From Pontibacillus chungwhensis BH030062 (GTDB lineage: Bacteria; Bacillota; Bacilli; Bacillales; BH030062), in the NCBI RefSeq assembly GCF_000770675.1, contig NZ_AVBG01000014.1, positions 1 through 64,000 on the forward strand: a DNA stretch of 64,000 nt. The letters are read 5' to 3'. Both the position numbers and the translations under genes were made by a program. Below the pieces are notes generated by a model. The model ran no database searches. It saw nothing but the letters and a program-made list of their open reading frames with translations, and was not told where the DNA came from. Of this stretch, positions 24,930 through 34,398 are shown in pieces. Numbering within the stretch: the stretch's first letter is position 1; each line of letters opens with the position of its first letter.

Positions 24930-25069
24930 GTGTGGTGCCTCCTCTTACATCTTCATTGTAGTCGCTTAGACCTCGGTTATTTAAAATTTAATAAACATTT
25001 TATAATTTGTTTGAACATGGGTATTATACTAGATTTTGGATAGAAAAGAGAGGGAGTAAAATGTTGAGT

Positions 25070-25143
25070 TAAATTTTTAGTAAAAATTTATTGATTTATT
25101 TACTGAAAGGTTTTATCCTTAATGTGAAAGCGATTACGGTAAC
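25070..25143 (+). promoter_or_regulatory. Promoter region of the gal operon: palindrome, promoter, cre-like site
   Basis: A perfect 21-bp AT-rich palindrome TAAATTTTTA-G-TAAAAATTTA (25070-25090) abuts a -35-like TTGATT (25091-25096). A 16-bp spacer leads to TATCCT (25113-25118). Downstream, GTGAAAGCGATTACG (25124-25138) matches the catabolite-responsive element core TGnAAnCGnWnnC and fails only at the two flanking W positions. The palindrome is a candidate operator for the GalR encoded at the operon end. The CcpA site would explain glucose repression. Confidence 0.55.
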
Positions 25144-25184
25144 GAAGTTTCATATAGGATGATTAGGCATCGGGAGGGGTATAC

Positions 25185-26369
25185 ATGAATTTTCAGGATA
25201 TAGAATCACAGTATAAACAAGTATTTGGTGGGGAAGAAGCTCGCATATTCTTCGCACCGGGACGTATTAACTTAATCGGGGAACATACGGACTATAATGG
25301 GGGCAATGTGTTCCCGGCGACGATAACGTATGGAACGTATGCGATCGCTAGTAAACGCTCTGATCGACAAGTGCGTTTGTATTCTATGAATTTCGAGGAC
25401 AAGGGGATCATTTCTTTCTCTTTAGATGAACTGGATTACGTAGAGGATCATGAGTGGGCAAATTATCCAAAAGGTATGATTCGCTACTTACAAGAATCGG
25501 GACACAATCTTTCAGGTGGCGTTGACGTCTTATACTACGGAAACATTCCGAACGGAGCTGGCTTGTCTTCGTCTGCTTCTATTGAAATGGTGACGGGAGT
25601 TTTGCTGGAAGGGTTGTTTAACTTAGACATCAATCGTGTAGATATGGTGAAAATCGGTCAGCAGGTCGAGAACCAATTCATTGGTGTAAATAGTGGCATC
25701 ATGGATCAGTTCGCCATTGGAATGGGAAAGAAAGGCTCAGGCATTTTGCTTGATTGCCATACATTAGAGTACGAGTATGCCCCACTAGAGTTAGAGAATG
25801 AGAAAGTAATCATTATGAACACCAATAAACGACGTGAGTTATCCTCGTCTAAATATAACGAAAGAAGACAAGAGTGTGACGAAGCAGTTCAACAACTACA
25901 AGAGCAGCTTGAGATTCAAACGCTCGGTGAGTTAACGGAGGAACAATTCGAACAGCATAAGCACCTGATTCAGAATGAAACAGTAAGAAAACGAGCGAAG
26001 CATGCTGTTTATGAAAATCAGCGTACCCTCAATGCTCTTCAAGCATTGAGAGATAAGGATTTGAATCGCTTTGGAAAACTGATGAACGAGTCGCACTTGT
26101 CTCTTCAACACGACTATGAGGTGACAGGGCAGGAGCTAGATACATTGGTTGAAGCGGCCTGGGATCAAAAAGGCGTAATCGGTGCTCGTATGACGGGGGC
26201 TGGATTCGGAGGTTGTGCCATTGCTATTGTTGAGGCGGATAAAGTTTCTTCCTTTATTGATGGAGTAGGAAACGTTTATCAAGACAAGATTGGCTACGAA
26301 GCAAGTTTCTATGTTGCTAGTATCGGAGACGGAGCAAGAGAAATAGAATCGGAAGAGGTGGTTGTATGA
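25185..26369 (+). CDS. galK: Galactokinase
   Basis: The enzyme phosphorylates D-galactose to galactose 1-phosphate with ATP, the first step of the Leloir pathway. The 394-aa protein carries the GHMP kinase landmarks: galactokinase signature [15 protein letters not shown] near residue 28-42, the ATP loop [13 protein letters not shown] near 126-138, and the C-terminal [17 protein letters not shown]. All are intact. First gene of galK-galE-galT-galR, and its stop overlaps the galE start by four bases (ATGA). Ribosome binding site GGGAGGGG. Confidence 0.97.
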   Translation: MNFQDIESQYKQVFGGEEARIFFAPGRINLIGEHTDYNGGNVFPATITYGTYAIASKRSDRQVRLYSMNFEDKGIISFSLDELDYVEDHEWANYPKGMIRYLQESGHNLSGGVDVLYYGNIPNGAGLSSSASIEMVTGVLLEGLFNLDINRVDMVKIGQQVENQFIGVNSGIMDQFAIGMGKKGSGILLDCHTLEYEYAPLELENEKVIIMNTNKRRELSSSKYNERRQECDEAVQQLQEQLEIQTLGELTEEQFEQHKHLIQNETVRKRAKHAVYENQRTLNALQALRDKDLNRFGKLMNESHLSLQHDYEVTGQELDTLVEAAWDQKGVIGARMTGAGFGGCAIAIVEADKVSSFIDGVGNVYQDKIGYEASFYVASIGDGAREIESEEVVV

Positions 26370-27364
26370 GTATATTAGTTCTAGGTGGAGCGGGTTACAT
26401 TGGCTCTCACGCTGTAGCGCAGTTAGTTGATCGTGGATATGAAGTTGTCGTTGTAGACTCACTAGAAACAGGTCATAGAGGTGCGATTCATTCTAAAGCG
26501 ACCTTTTACAACGGTGATATTCGAAATAGAGAATGGCTAAGAGAGGTTTTTCAACAAGAGGAGATTCAATCTGTTATACACTTTGCGGCCAATTCTTTAG
26601 TTGGGGAATCCATGGAGGATCCTCTTAAATATTTCGATAACAATGTGTACGGTACGCAAGTGTTGCTTCAGGTAATGAATGAATTTGGCGTGAAACAAAT
26701 CGTCTTCTCTTCTACAGCTGCAACGTACGGAGAGCCTGATGTTGTTCCGATTACAGAAGACATGGTAACAAACCCGACCAATACGTATGGAGAAACGAAG
26801 TTAACAATGGAGAAAATGATGAAGTGGTGCGACAAAGCTTATGGGATTCAATTCGTTTCCCTTCGTTATTTCAACGTGGCTGGTGCGAGGCAGACAGCTG
26901 AGATCGGGGAAGATCATCACCCTGAGAGCCATCTCATTCCAATTGTTCTACAAGTGGCTCTTGGGCAACGAGATCATATCACGATCTTTGGTGATGACTA
27001 CGATACTCATGATGGCACGTGTGTACGTGACTATATTCATGTTGAAGACCTAATTGATGCTCATATTCATGCGGTCGAATATTTAGATAACGGAGGCGAA
27101 AGCAACGTCTTTAATCTTGGGAGCAGCCAAGGATTTTCGGTGAAGGAAATCGTAGATACAGCCCGTGAAGTGACGGGACACGAGATTCCAGCTAAGATGG
27201 GGCCTCGCCGCGCAGGGGATCCTAGTAAGTTAATTGCTTCATCTGACAAAGCAAACTCCGTTCTTGGATGGGTTCCAAAACGAACCTCTATTCATCAGAT
27301 TATTGAAGACGCTTGGCGCTGGCATCAGCAACATCCAAATGGATATAACGACAGGGGGCAGTGA
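26366..27364 (+). CDS. galE: UDP-glucose 4-epimerase
   Basis: An extended SDR enzyme of 332 aa that interconverts UDP-galactose and UDP-glucose with bound NAD. GGAGYIG is at residues 7-13, the catalytic Ser lies in SSTAATYG, and the Tyr-Lys pair in [15 protein letters not shown] and the C-terminal [14 protein letters not shown] are family landmarks. It is translationally coupled to galK upstream and galT downstream. Confidence 0.97.
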   Translation: MSILVLGGAGYIGSHAVAQLVDRGYEVVVVDSLETGHRGAIHSKATFYNGDIRNREWLREVFQQEEIQSVIHFAANSLVGESMEDPLKYFDNNVYGTQVLLQVMNEFGVKQIVFSSTAATYGEPDVVPITEDMVTNPTNTYGETKLTMEKMMKWCDKAYGIQFVSLRYFNVAGARQTAEIGEDHHPESHLIPIVLQVALGQRDHITIFGDDYDTHDGTCVRDYIHVEDLIDAHIHAVEYLDNGGESNVFNLGSSQGFSVKEIVDTAREVTGHEIPAKMGPRRAGDPSKLIASSDKANSVLGWVPKRTSIHQIIEDAWRWHQQHPNGYNDRGQ

Positions 27365-27366
27365 AG

Positions 27367-28860
27367 ATGAACATTCATGATCGTATACAACAACTAGTCG
27401 ATCTAAGCGTAAGTGAATCGTTAATTGAACGAGAGGATTCTGTTTACACGCGAAACCAAGTGCTAGCTTTAATGGGGCTAGAAGAATTTACACCTGAGGG
27501 AAAGAATGAAGATACGGATCTCACCATCCCTGATGTATTAGAAGAGTTGATCAACTATGCGGTAGACGAAGGATTAATCGAAGATATGCTAGATGAGAAA
27601 GAACAGTTCCAAGCCAAAGTCATGGATGTCTTCCTACCACGACCAAGTGATGTGAATAAGGAATTTTACAAGCGATACGAACACGATCCGGTTGAGGCTA
27701 CGGACTACTTTTATCATTTAAGTAAGAAGAGTAACTATATTCAAGAGAAGCGTGTGAAGAAGAACATCAACTATACGGCTCAGACAGAGTATGGTGACTT
27801 GGATATTACCATTAACCTTTCGAAACCAGAGAAAGATCCGAAACAAATTGCGAAAGAGCGTACGATGAAGAAAACGAATGCCGCGTATCCAAAGTGCCTT
27901 CTATGCGTGGAGAACGAAGGGTATGCAGGGAGAGTCGGTCATCCCGCCAGGTCGAACCACCGCTTAGTAAGAGTGAATCTGACAGACCAAAACTGGCTGC
28001 TCCAGTACTCGCCGTATGTATACTACAATGAGCATAGTATTGTCTTATCAGAAGAGCACGTTCCAATGGAAATTAATCGAGAGACGTTTGACCAAGTATT
28101 AGAGTTCACGGAGAAGTTCCCTCATTACTTTATTGGGTCAAATGCCGATCTTCCGATTGTAGGCGGATCAATTCTGTCACACAACCATTACCAGGCAGGG
28201 CATTATGAATTTCCAATGGCGAGAGCTGAAGAGGTGAGCCGCTTTGAACTCGGATCGTTCCCTGGGATTACAGGTTCTGTCGTGAAGTGGCCGATGTCTG
28301 TTCTTCGTTTAAGAAGCGAGAGTAGAAAGGAATTAGGCCAGGCAGCTGAGAAGGTTCTAGCCCACTGGCGCGAATATAGTGATCCGGAAGTGGAGATCTA
28401 CGCTTATACGGAGGATGAACCTCATAATACGATCACGCCAATTGCCCGTCGTCGCGGTAATGAGTACGAACTTGACCTGGTACTTAGGAACAATCGTACG
28501 AATGATGATCATCCAATGGGAATCTTCCACCCTCACAAGGAAGTTCACCACATTAAGAAAGAGAACATCGGACTGATCGAAGTAATGGGATTAGCCGTAT
28601 TGCCCGCTCGTCTTAAAGATGAATTAAAAGAAGTAGAGAAGTATATTCTCGGTGAACCTAATGCTATAGCGGATGCGCATATTCCATGGGCAGATGAGTT
28701 GAAAACGACGTATGCCCACGTTGCTAAAGAAGACGTAGAAGACATGGTACGAGAAGCGGTTGGGAAGAAGTTTGAGCAAGCCTTGAAGCATGCGGGTGTA
28801 TTTAAACGTGATGAACAAGGTCAAGAAGCCTTTAAACGCTTCATAAATACGTTACAATAG
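27367..28860 (+). CDS. galT: UTP-hexose-1-phosphate uridylyltransferase (class II GalT)
   Basis: The 497-aa enzyme transfers UMP between UDP-glucose and galactose 1-phosphate. Its length and motifs (PKCLLCVENEGY, PVGGS-type IVGGSILSHNHYQAGHYEFPM with the active-site His region, and NRTNDDHPMGIFHPH) are those of the Gram-positive class II enzyme, not the shorter E. coli type. The ATG at 27367 has GGGGG eight bases before it, better placed than the GTG at 27361. Third gene of the operon. Confidence 0.95.
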   Translation: MNIHDRIQQLVDLSVSESLIEREDSVYTRNQVLALMGLEEFTPEGKNEDTDLTIPDVLEELINYAVDEGLIEDMLDEKEQFQAKVMDVFLPRPSDVNKEFYKRYEHDPVEATDYFYHLSKKSNYIQEKRVKKNINYTAQTEYGDLDITINLSKPEKDPKQIAKERTMKKTNAAYPKCLLCVENEGYAGRVGHPARSNHRLVRVNLTDQNWLLQYSPYVYYNEHSIVLSEEHVPMEINRETFDQVLEFTEKFPHYFIGSNADLPIVGGSILSHNHYQAGHYEFPMARAEEVSRFELGSFPGITGSVVKWPMSVLRLRSESRKELGQAAEKVLAHWREYSDPEVEIYAYTEDEPHNTITPIARRRGNEYELDLVLRNNRTNDDHPMGIFHPHKEVHHIKKENIGLIEVMGLAVLPARLKDELKEVEKYILGEPNAIADAHIPWADELKTTYAHVAKEDVEDMVREAVGKKFEQALKHAGVFKRDEQGQEAFKRFINTLQ

Positions 28861-29925
<1,065 letters not shown>

Positions 29926-29957
29926 TAAAAGATTTAATTTCATATAAAATTCTCTCC

Positions 29958-29990
29958 AAAACGCACAGAACATTGTGCGTTTTTTGTGTT
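29958..29990 (+). terminator. Rho-independent terminator of the gal operon
   Basis: Perfect stem AAAACGCACA / TGTGCGTTTT followed by TTGTGTTT. Confidence 0.85.
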
Positions 29991-30080
29991 TACTGTGGAT
30001 CAGACAACCACGCCTGTATGAATCAAATTCAACCCCACTCCTATAAAGAGTAAACTCAGACACAACATAGACATCAATTC

Positions 30081-30112
30081 TGCACACATTCTCCACAGTT
30101 TTCGATTACAAT
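30081..30112 (+). promoter_or_regulatory. Direct-repeat site 1 of the putative copper regulon, with -10 box
   Basis: TGCACACATTC at 30081 is followed at 11-bp period by TCCACAGTTTTC at 30092. A -10-like TACAAT begins 15 bases after the second unit (30107). Three other sites in this cluster have the same geometry. There is no good -35 box; the second repeat and following bases occupy that place. This is the usual arrangement of an OmpR-class activator site. Confidence 0.5.
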
Positions 30113-30161
30113 GAAGGGGCTTATATAAAGAAAGATTATACCAACAGAAAGGATGACCAGA

Positions 30162-31148
30162 ATGTTTTCTAAGAAATTAGGTGCTGCAATCTTATCTCTT
30201 ACGTTTGTCTTAGCCGCATGCGGACAAGATGAAGGAGATACGAGTACAACAGATCCAGAGCAATCTAAAGAAGAGAGTCATACGACTACTGAAGACCAAT
30301 CTAAAGAAAAGAATGATTCATCTTATAAAGAGCCATTTGAAGGAACAATCGATCATGTACATGGAGTAGGGTACATAAATGGAGATTCTCTTGCTTTAGC
30401 TGCTCACGACGGATTGAAATTTTATGAGGACGGCAAGTGGCATCGAACAACAAAGCAAAACAATGATTACATGGGGTTCAATGCAGTTGATAATGGGTTC
30501 TACACGAGCGGGCACCCAGGTGAGGACTCATCGTTACCCAACCCAATTGGAATTCAAAAGAGTGAAGATCTCGGTCAAACGTTAGAAGAAGTGGCTTTTG
30601 AAGGAGAGTTTGACTTCCACGTAATGGGAGTCGGGTATCAAAACCATGCCATCTATGTGCTGAATGGGCACGGCAATAATACATTAGAGTCTGGATTACA
30701 CAAGAGTCTAGACGACGGGGAGAGTTTCGAGAAGGTCGAAGTGAGCGGGATCCAAGGACAAGTGATGGGTCTTGCTGTTCATCCTACGAATGAAGACACC
30801 CTAGCCGTTGCGACAAAGGAAGGTATCTTTCTTTCTCGTGATGGAGGAGAGACGTTTGAAGGCGTGTCAGAACAAACAAACGGAACGTCCGTTTATTTCT
30901 CTGAAGACACGTTGACGTATGGATCATTTGGTAGTGAGGCTCATTTGACTCGCTACACATTAGAAGACGGTAGCTCTGAAGAGATTTCGATCCCTGACTT
31001 TGAACAGGACGCTGTAGCGTATTTCACCGAGAACCCTGAGAATCCTGAAGAAATGATGTTCTTATCGTTTGAGAACCATGGCTTCTATACCCAGGATGGC
31101 GGAGAGAACTGGAGAAAGATAGTTGATGCTGGTCAGGTAAAAGAATAA
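30162..31148 (+). CDS. BNR-repeat lipoprotein (F510_1955 family glycosylhydrolase-like)
   Basis: The 328-aa lipoprotein has the signal MFSKKLGAAILSLTFVLAAC with lipobox LAAC, then an acidic linker rich in Ser, Thr, Glu and Lys (about 25-58). The rest is a beta-propeller with Asp-box-like repeats (LHKSLDDGESFEKV, IFLSRDGGETFEGV, FYTQDGGENWRKI), as in sialidases and photosystem assembly factors. The databases group such proteins as F510_1955 glycosylhydrolases, but enzyme activity is unproven. HVHGVGY and nearby His residues could bind metal. Upstream direct-repeat site shared with the copper genes. The ATG at 30162 lies nine bases after AAAGG. Confidence 0.82.
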   Translation: MFSKKLGAAILSLTFVLAACGQDEGDTSTTDPEQSKEESHTTTEDQSKEKNDSSYKEPFEGTIDHVHGVGYINGDSLALAAHDGLKFYEDGKWHRTTKQNNDYMGFNAVDNGFYTSGHPGEDSSLPNPIGIQKSEDLGQTLEEVAFEGEFDFHVMGVGYQNHAIYVLNGHGNNTLESGLHKSLDDGESFEKVEVSGIQGQVMGLAVHPTNEDTLAVATKEGIFLSRDGGETFEGVSEQTNGTSVYFSEDTLTYGSFGSEAHLTRYTLEDGSSEEISIPDFEQDAVAYFTENPENPEEMMFLSFENHGFYTQDGGENWRKIVDAGQVKE

Positions 31149-31156
31149 AAAATCGG

Positions 31157-31206
31157 AATAACCATTACTATTGCATCGAATCTGCAAAATTAATGGTTAT
31201 TTTATT
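31157..31206 (+). terminator. Terminator, overlapping direct-repeat site 2
   Basis: AATAACCATTA pairs with TAATGGTTATT, then TTATTATT. The 23-base loop contains TGCATCGAATC and TGCAAAATTAA at 11-bp period. Confidence 0.6.
31172..31203 (+). promoter_or_regulatory. Direct-repeat site 2 (weaker) of the putative copper regulon
   Basis: TGCAT at 31172 and TGCAA at 31183 are 11 bp apart, and TATTTT starts 15 bases after the second unit (31198). The geometry equals that of sites 1, 3 and 4, but the units lack the final CACA match. The site also lies in the loop of a terminator. It could drive the membrane protein and two-component genes. Confidence 0.3.
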
Positions 31207-31230
31207 ATTGTCCGGTGAGGGGGGAAGGTT

Positions 31231-31962
31231 GTGTATGAAGCGTTCAGTGTGTTCACGAACATGATTGCAGATCCACTGTTAAGCCTTGCATATGGATTTG
31301 AGCAAGTGCCTATACTCGCTGCTTTATTCTTAGGGATCGTAGGTTCTGTAGCCCCCTGTCAAATTACAGGGAATATAGGAGCCCTAACGATATACGGGAA
31401 CCAATCGTTGCAAAAGAGTGTTTCCTGGCGTCATGTTGGCTTATTTTTATTAGGAAAAATGATTGTGTTCTCCGTATTAGGTCTCTTGTTTTGGGGATTT
31501 GGTCAAGGAGTTCAATCCGAACTTGTTAGTATATTTCCTTGGTTACGTAAAGCGATCGGACCTTTGCTCATTGTTGTAGGTTTATTCCTAATGGGAGTGT
31601 TTAAGGTTCATCGTACGTTCACGTTAGGGAAACTATCCGATCCGTTGACCAAGCACCCTTCGCTAGGAAGTTTCTTTATGGGGGTAAGCTTTTCATTAGC
31701 CTTCTGTCCGACGATGTTTGTCTTATTCTTTATCACGCTCATGCCCATTGTTCTATCCACTTCTTATGGAGCGCTATTACCCGGGGTCTTTGCGATTGGG
31801 ACAACACTCCCGCTGCTTCTGATTCTTTTCTTAGTATGGTATTTTGGCATGGGAGGCGTTTTGCTGAAACAGAGTCGCAAAGTAGGGAACCTTGTTCAAT
31901 TTCTTGCTGGTATTGTCATAATGGTTCTTGGGGTTCTCGACACACTTACGTATTGGACATAA
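31231..31962 (+). CDS. CcdA/TauE-SafE-like membrane protein
   Basis: The 243-aa protein has six or seven hydrophobic helices. Two pseudo-repeated helix starts carry cysteine motifs: GSVAPCQITGNIGAL (first helix pair) and SLAFCPTMFVLFF (later pair), the -APC- and -CPT- pattern of DsbD/CcdA and UreH-like transporters. Such proteins pass electrons across the membrane or export small anions or metal. In a copper cluster it may keep thiols reduced or move metal, but that is inference. GTG start after GGGGGGAAGG. It is 24 bases upstream of the kinase gene, so probably one transcript. Confidence 0.8.
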   Translation: MYEAFSVFTNMIADPLLSLAYGFEQVPILAALFLGIVGSVAPCQITGNIGALTIYGNQSLQKSVSWRHVGLFLLGKMIVFSVLGLLFWGFGQGVQSELVSIFPWLRKAIGPLLIVVGLFLMGVFKVHRTFTLGKLSDPLTKHPSLGSFFMGVSFSLAFCPTMFVLFFITLMPIVLSTSYGALLPGVFAIGTTLPLLLILFLVWYFGMGGVLLKQSRKVGNLVQFLAGIVIMVLGVLDTLTYWT

Positions 31963-31986
31963 TGATTAGATAAGCGGGGCGGGCGA

Positions 31987-33375
31987 ATGAATAAACTTTC
32001 ATTTAAGTTAGGTGTATTTATATTTACGATCATCATCATTGTTGAAGCGATATTATTTCTTTTCTTATATACAAACTTAGCTACCAGTCGGGTGGAAGAG
32101 GTATTAGAGAACTTATTAGCGAGAGGAAACAGCCACAGGGATGTATTAGAGAAGCGGTTCGATGAGTCTACGCTCAATCACGTTGCCTTAATGGAATCAG
32201 AAGCAGAATCGCTTGTTGTCATTACGGATGAGAATAAAGAGGTGATTGTGAACTCTGAACCCCTTAGTCCGGAAATACAGGCTAGGCTTGACGAACCACT
32301 TTCAAACGTGAGTCATTCAGGGAAAGTGTTGGACGAAGAATGGAGGACGAGTCAATATGTAGCTACTGTAAGTCCGATTACAATTGAAGGGGAGAAGACA
32401 GGGTATGTGTACATGTTCTCTCCTACAATGGCCGTTCAGCGCGTCATTAATCAATTAACAAATCAATTCTTACTGGTTGGTTTCATTGCGCTCCTTCTAA
32501 CGATTGTAGCCATCTTTATTCTGAGTCATTTTATAACAAGGCCCTTAGTGAGGATGAAAAAAGCTACAGAAGGGTTAGCAGAGGGAAGGGAACAGGTGAA
32601 CCTTTCATACAAACATAATGATGAATTAGGTCAGCTTGCTCAGTCGATTGTCACTTTATCCAATGAATTGGAGCGACTTAAACAGGACCGTAAAGATTTC
32701 CTGGCAAGTATCTCGCATGAATTACGAACGCCTCTTACGTATATCAAGGGCTATTCCAATATAGCAAGCCGAAAAGAGATCACGGAAGAGGAACGAAATC
32801 ATTATCTTGGTATTATTAAAGAAGAGACAGAACACGTCACCCAGCTCGTGAAGAACTTATTTGATCTGGCTAAGATGGACCAAAATGAGTTCTCTATTGA
32901 TAAACGGCCTGTATCTTTGTGCGATTTACTTGGTAAAGTTCATGAAAAGATGAACCCGATCTTACTAGAATACCATCTTGCCTTGCACATCACGTGTGAT
33001 GGAAAGGTAATTGTGAATGTGGATGCTGAACGTTTTCAACAGGTCTTGTTAAATTTATTAGATAACGCGATTAAACATGCTCCTCCACATTCTAATATGT
33101 ACATGAGTGTTCAAATTAAAGATGGTAGAGTGGCCGTTACCGTTCGCGACGAAGGAGAAGGAATCCCTGAGGCCGAGTTACCGTTCATTTTTGAGCGTTT
33201 GTACCGGGTTGATAAATCACGTTCAAGAGAATTTGGGGGATCTGGTCTTGGGCTCTCCATTGTAAAAGAAATTGTAGAGAAGCATGGAGGAGAAGTTCAA
33301 GCAAGAAGTGCATTAGGGGAAGGAACTTCAATGACCATTGTATTAAAGAAGGAGGACCTACTTTCCTATGAGTAA
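31987..33375 (+). CDS. Sensor histidine kinase, putative copper sensor
   Basis: The 462-aa protein has TM1 (about 7-28), an extracytoplasmic domain of about 125 residues, TM2 (about 158-180), a HAMP domain, HisKA with LASISHELRTPLTYIKGY, and a HATPase domain with LLNLLDNAIKHA (N box), DEGEGIPEAELPFIFERLYR (G1/F) and GGSGLGLSIVKEI (G2). It is coupled to the regulator gene by an 8-bp overlap. Its position within a metal-resistance cluster suggests that it senses copper or silver outside the cell, like CusS, CopS and SilS. Confidence 0.92.
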   Translation: MNKLSFKLGVFIFTIIIIVEAILFLFLYTNLATSRVEEVLENLLARGNSHRDVLEKRFDESTLNHVALMESEAESLVVITDENKEVIVNSEPLSPEIQARLDEPLSNVSHSGKVLDEEWRTSQYVATVSPITIEGEKTGYVYMFSPTMAVQRVINQLTNQFLLVGFIALLLTIVAIFILSHFITRPLVRMKKATEGLAEGREQVNLSYKHNDELGQLAQSIVTLSNELERLKQDRKDFLASISHELRTPLTYIKGYSNIASRKEITEEERNHYLGIIKEETEHVTQLVKNLFDLAKMDQNEFSIDKRPVSLCDLLGKVHEKMNPILLEYHLALHITCDGKVIVNVDAERFQQVLLNLLDNAIKHAPPHSNMYMSVQIKDGRVAVTVRDEGEGIPEAELPFIFERLYRVDKSRSREFGGSGLGLSIVKEIVEKHGGEVQARSALGEGTSMTIVLKKEDLLSYE

Positions 33376-34057
33376 TCTATTGTTAGTAGACGATGAACCA
33401 CGAATGTTAGACCTATTGGAGCTTTATCTATCTCCCCATGGATATACATGTACGAAGGTACAGTCTGGTAAGGAAGCGATTCGGGCAGTGGAAGAGAAGC
33501 CGTTTGATTTAGTCTTATTAGATGTCATGATGCCAAAGTATGATGGCTGGAAGACGTGTGAAGATCTGCGTTCGATTTCTGAGGTTCCGATTATTATGGT
33601 AACAGCAAGGGATCAAAAGACAGACATCGTGAAAGGCCTTAATATGGGCGCTGACGATTATGTAACAAAGCCTTTCGATGAAGACGAGCTGCTCGCGAGA
33701 GTCAAAGCCTTACTAAGAAGGACTTCAAACGCCGATCAGATTGAAGTAGACGGGTTAATGTGGGACGGGGAGAAATACAAGTTAAGTTATAACGGTCACT
33801 TTATCCCGGTTACTCCTAAAGAGTTTGCGATGATCGGTCATTTAATGCGTAACCCTGAACGTGTATTTAGTCGAGAACATTTAATCGATATCGTCTGGGG
33901 CATCAATTCAGAAACAGAAGGCCGTACCATTGATTCGCACGTTCGGAACATTCGAGAAAAGGTAAGGCAAACAGGCTTCCCGATCGATGATTATTTTCAA
34001 ACTGTATGGGGAGTCGGTTATAAATGGGTAAAGGGAACAGGGGAAACGAACTCCTAA
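33368..34057 (+). CDS. OmpR/PhoB family response regulator, putative copper regulator
   Basis: The 229-aa protein has a receiver domain with the acidic pair in LLLVDDEP, phosphorylation site Asp52 in LVLLDVMMPKYDGW and Lys in YVTKPFDE. A winged-helix domain ends in VWGVGYKWVKG. PhoB-like winged helices bind 11-bp-period direct repeats, which is exactly what is found upstream of the neighbouring copper genes (30081, 36540, 38496). I infer that these are its targets. Confidence 0.92.
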   Translation: MSNLLLVDDEPRMLDLLELYLSPHGYTCTKVQSGKEAIRAVEEKPFDLVLLDVMMPKYDGWKTCEDLRSISEVPIIMVTARDQKTDIVKGLNMGADDYVTKPFDEDELLARVKALLRRTSNADQIEVDGLMWDGEKYKLSYNGHFIPVTPKEFAMIGHLMRNPERVFSREHLIDIVWGINSETEGRTIDSHVRNIREKVRQTGFPIDDYFQTVWGVGYKWVKGTGETNS

Positions 34058-34098
34058 CTCCCTTTAGCCATTAACCTAGAGACATGTATACAATATAA

Positions 34099-34121
34099 AT
34101 ACCCATGCGTGTATTGGGTAT
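34099..34121 (+). promoter_or_regulatory. Inverted repeat upstream of the SHOCT-copB pair
   Basis: ATACCCA-N9-TGGGTAT is a 7-bp perfect inverted repeat. It lies just after a -10-like TACAAT (34089-34094) and 17 bases before the SHOCT start. TACCC/GGGTA half-sites recall CsoR boxes, but the spacer is longer than in the known B. subtilis site. The direct-repeat motif of the neighbouring promoters is absent here. Confidence 0.35.
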
Positions 34122-34137
34122 ATTGGAGGCGATTGAA

Positions 34138-34365
34138 ATGATGAATGGACAAGGTATGGGCGGATTTGGAGGAATGGGAATTACGTGGATGCTCTTAATT
34201 GGCATCATTCTCATTATTGCAGCAATCATTCTGATGAAAGCATTTAATTCTAACACGAGCAACAAACCTTCTTCTTCTCTCGATTCATTAAAAGAACGCT
34301 TAGCTAGAGGTGAAATTTCCGAAGAAGAATATGATCGCTTAAAAAAGAAACTAGAGGAACACTAA
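34138..34365 (+). CDS. SHOCT domain membrane protein (75 aa)
   Basis: A Gly/Met-rich N-terminus (MMNGQGMGGFGGMG) precedes one hydrophobic helix (about 15-33), a short Ser/Asn linker, and a C-terminal SHOCT motif (LDSLKERLARGEISEEEYDRLKKKLEE in two parts). SHOCT is a short amphipathic module often found on membrane-anchored proteins. The Met-rich head could bind Cu(I). The ATG at 34138 lies seven bases after GGAGG. It is 33 bases upstream of the copB frame, so one transcript. Confidence 0.82.
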   Translation: MMNGQGMGGFGGMGITWMLLIGIILIIAAIILMKAFNSNTSNKPSSSLDSLKERLARGEISEEEYDRLKKKLEEH

Positions 34366-34398
34366 AGGAATAACAACTGACGATGTGGAGGGTTTTAT

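Noticed and set aside
34099-34121. Classical CsoR box before the SHOCT gene
   Set aside because: The half-sites TACCC/GGGTA fit but the spacing is too long for the known site, so only an unnamed inverted repeat is reported.
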